Shown in pieces: positions 5,943 to 5,947 of a DNA stretch of 5,947 nt (its first letter is position 1; each line of letters opens with the position of its first letter). The translations under genes and the position numbers were made by a program. Under the pieces are notes generated by a model. That model had not been told where the DNA came from and searched no databases. It saw only the letters and a program-made list of their open reading frames with translations. Location: the NCBI GenBank assembly GCA_049642385.1, contig JBAROU010000036.1, forward strand, positions 1-5,947. The letters are read 5' to 3'. The stretch is from JBAROU01 sp049642385. GTDB taxonomy: Bacteria > Chloroflexota > Dehalococcoidia > DSTF01 > RBG-16-68-14.

Positions 5943-5947
5943 AGAAT

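Overview
The window looks like a stretch of a high-GC bacterial chromosome. I would place it tentatively in Chloroflexota (Thermomicrobia/Dehalococcoidia-like). The reasons are the intergenic palindromes of the 'CCCTCACCCC...' and 'GGGGC-GGTTT-AAACC-GCCCC' kind, and a secreted protein with a paired dockerin-like tail containing WDFFD, RFG and QFGH motifs. I associate both with that group from memory, so the placement is inference.

Layout. (1) 1-624, plus strand: the end of a gene, or a small complete gene, for a PLD-like/DUF5919-like domain without HKD catalytic motifs. Its base composition is clearly lower in GC than the rest. (2) 625-873: a short junction holding a minus-strand remnant of the C-terminus of an ECF sigma factor (ECF42/DUF6596 type), directly abutting two GC-rich palindromes of a probable dispersed repeat. 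(3) 874-2511, minus strand: a DUF885 family zinc-metallopeptidase-like protein with a strong ribosome binding site and an extended -10 promoter. (4) 2512-2796: a divergent intergenic region with the DUF885 promoter, a small hairpin and the damaged or unusual 5' end of the next gene. (5) 2797-4704 (probably beginning upstream), plus strand: a large secreted modular protein with a DUF4185-like beta-propeller, three GY...FYA repeats, two acidic calcium-binding-like loops and a pair of dockerin-like F-hands. (6) 4709-5932, minus strand: an Eis-type GNAT acetyltransferase that retains the family's catalytic residues, convergent with the previous gene and only 4 bp away.

The genes do not form one operon: orientations alternate (+, -, +, -) and no shared pathway is visible. 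The most informative points are the signal peptide coding sequence that lies in frame upstream of the only conventional start of the secreted protein, its modular calcium-binding tail, and the mosaic junction at 620-830. I see no RNA gene, CRISPR array, transposase or complete mobile element.
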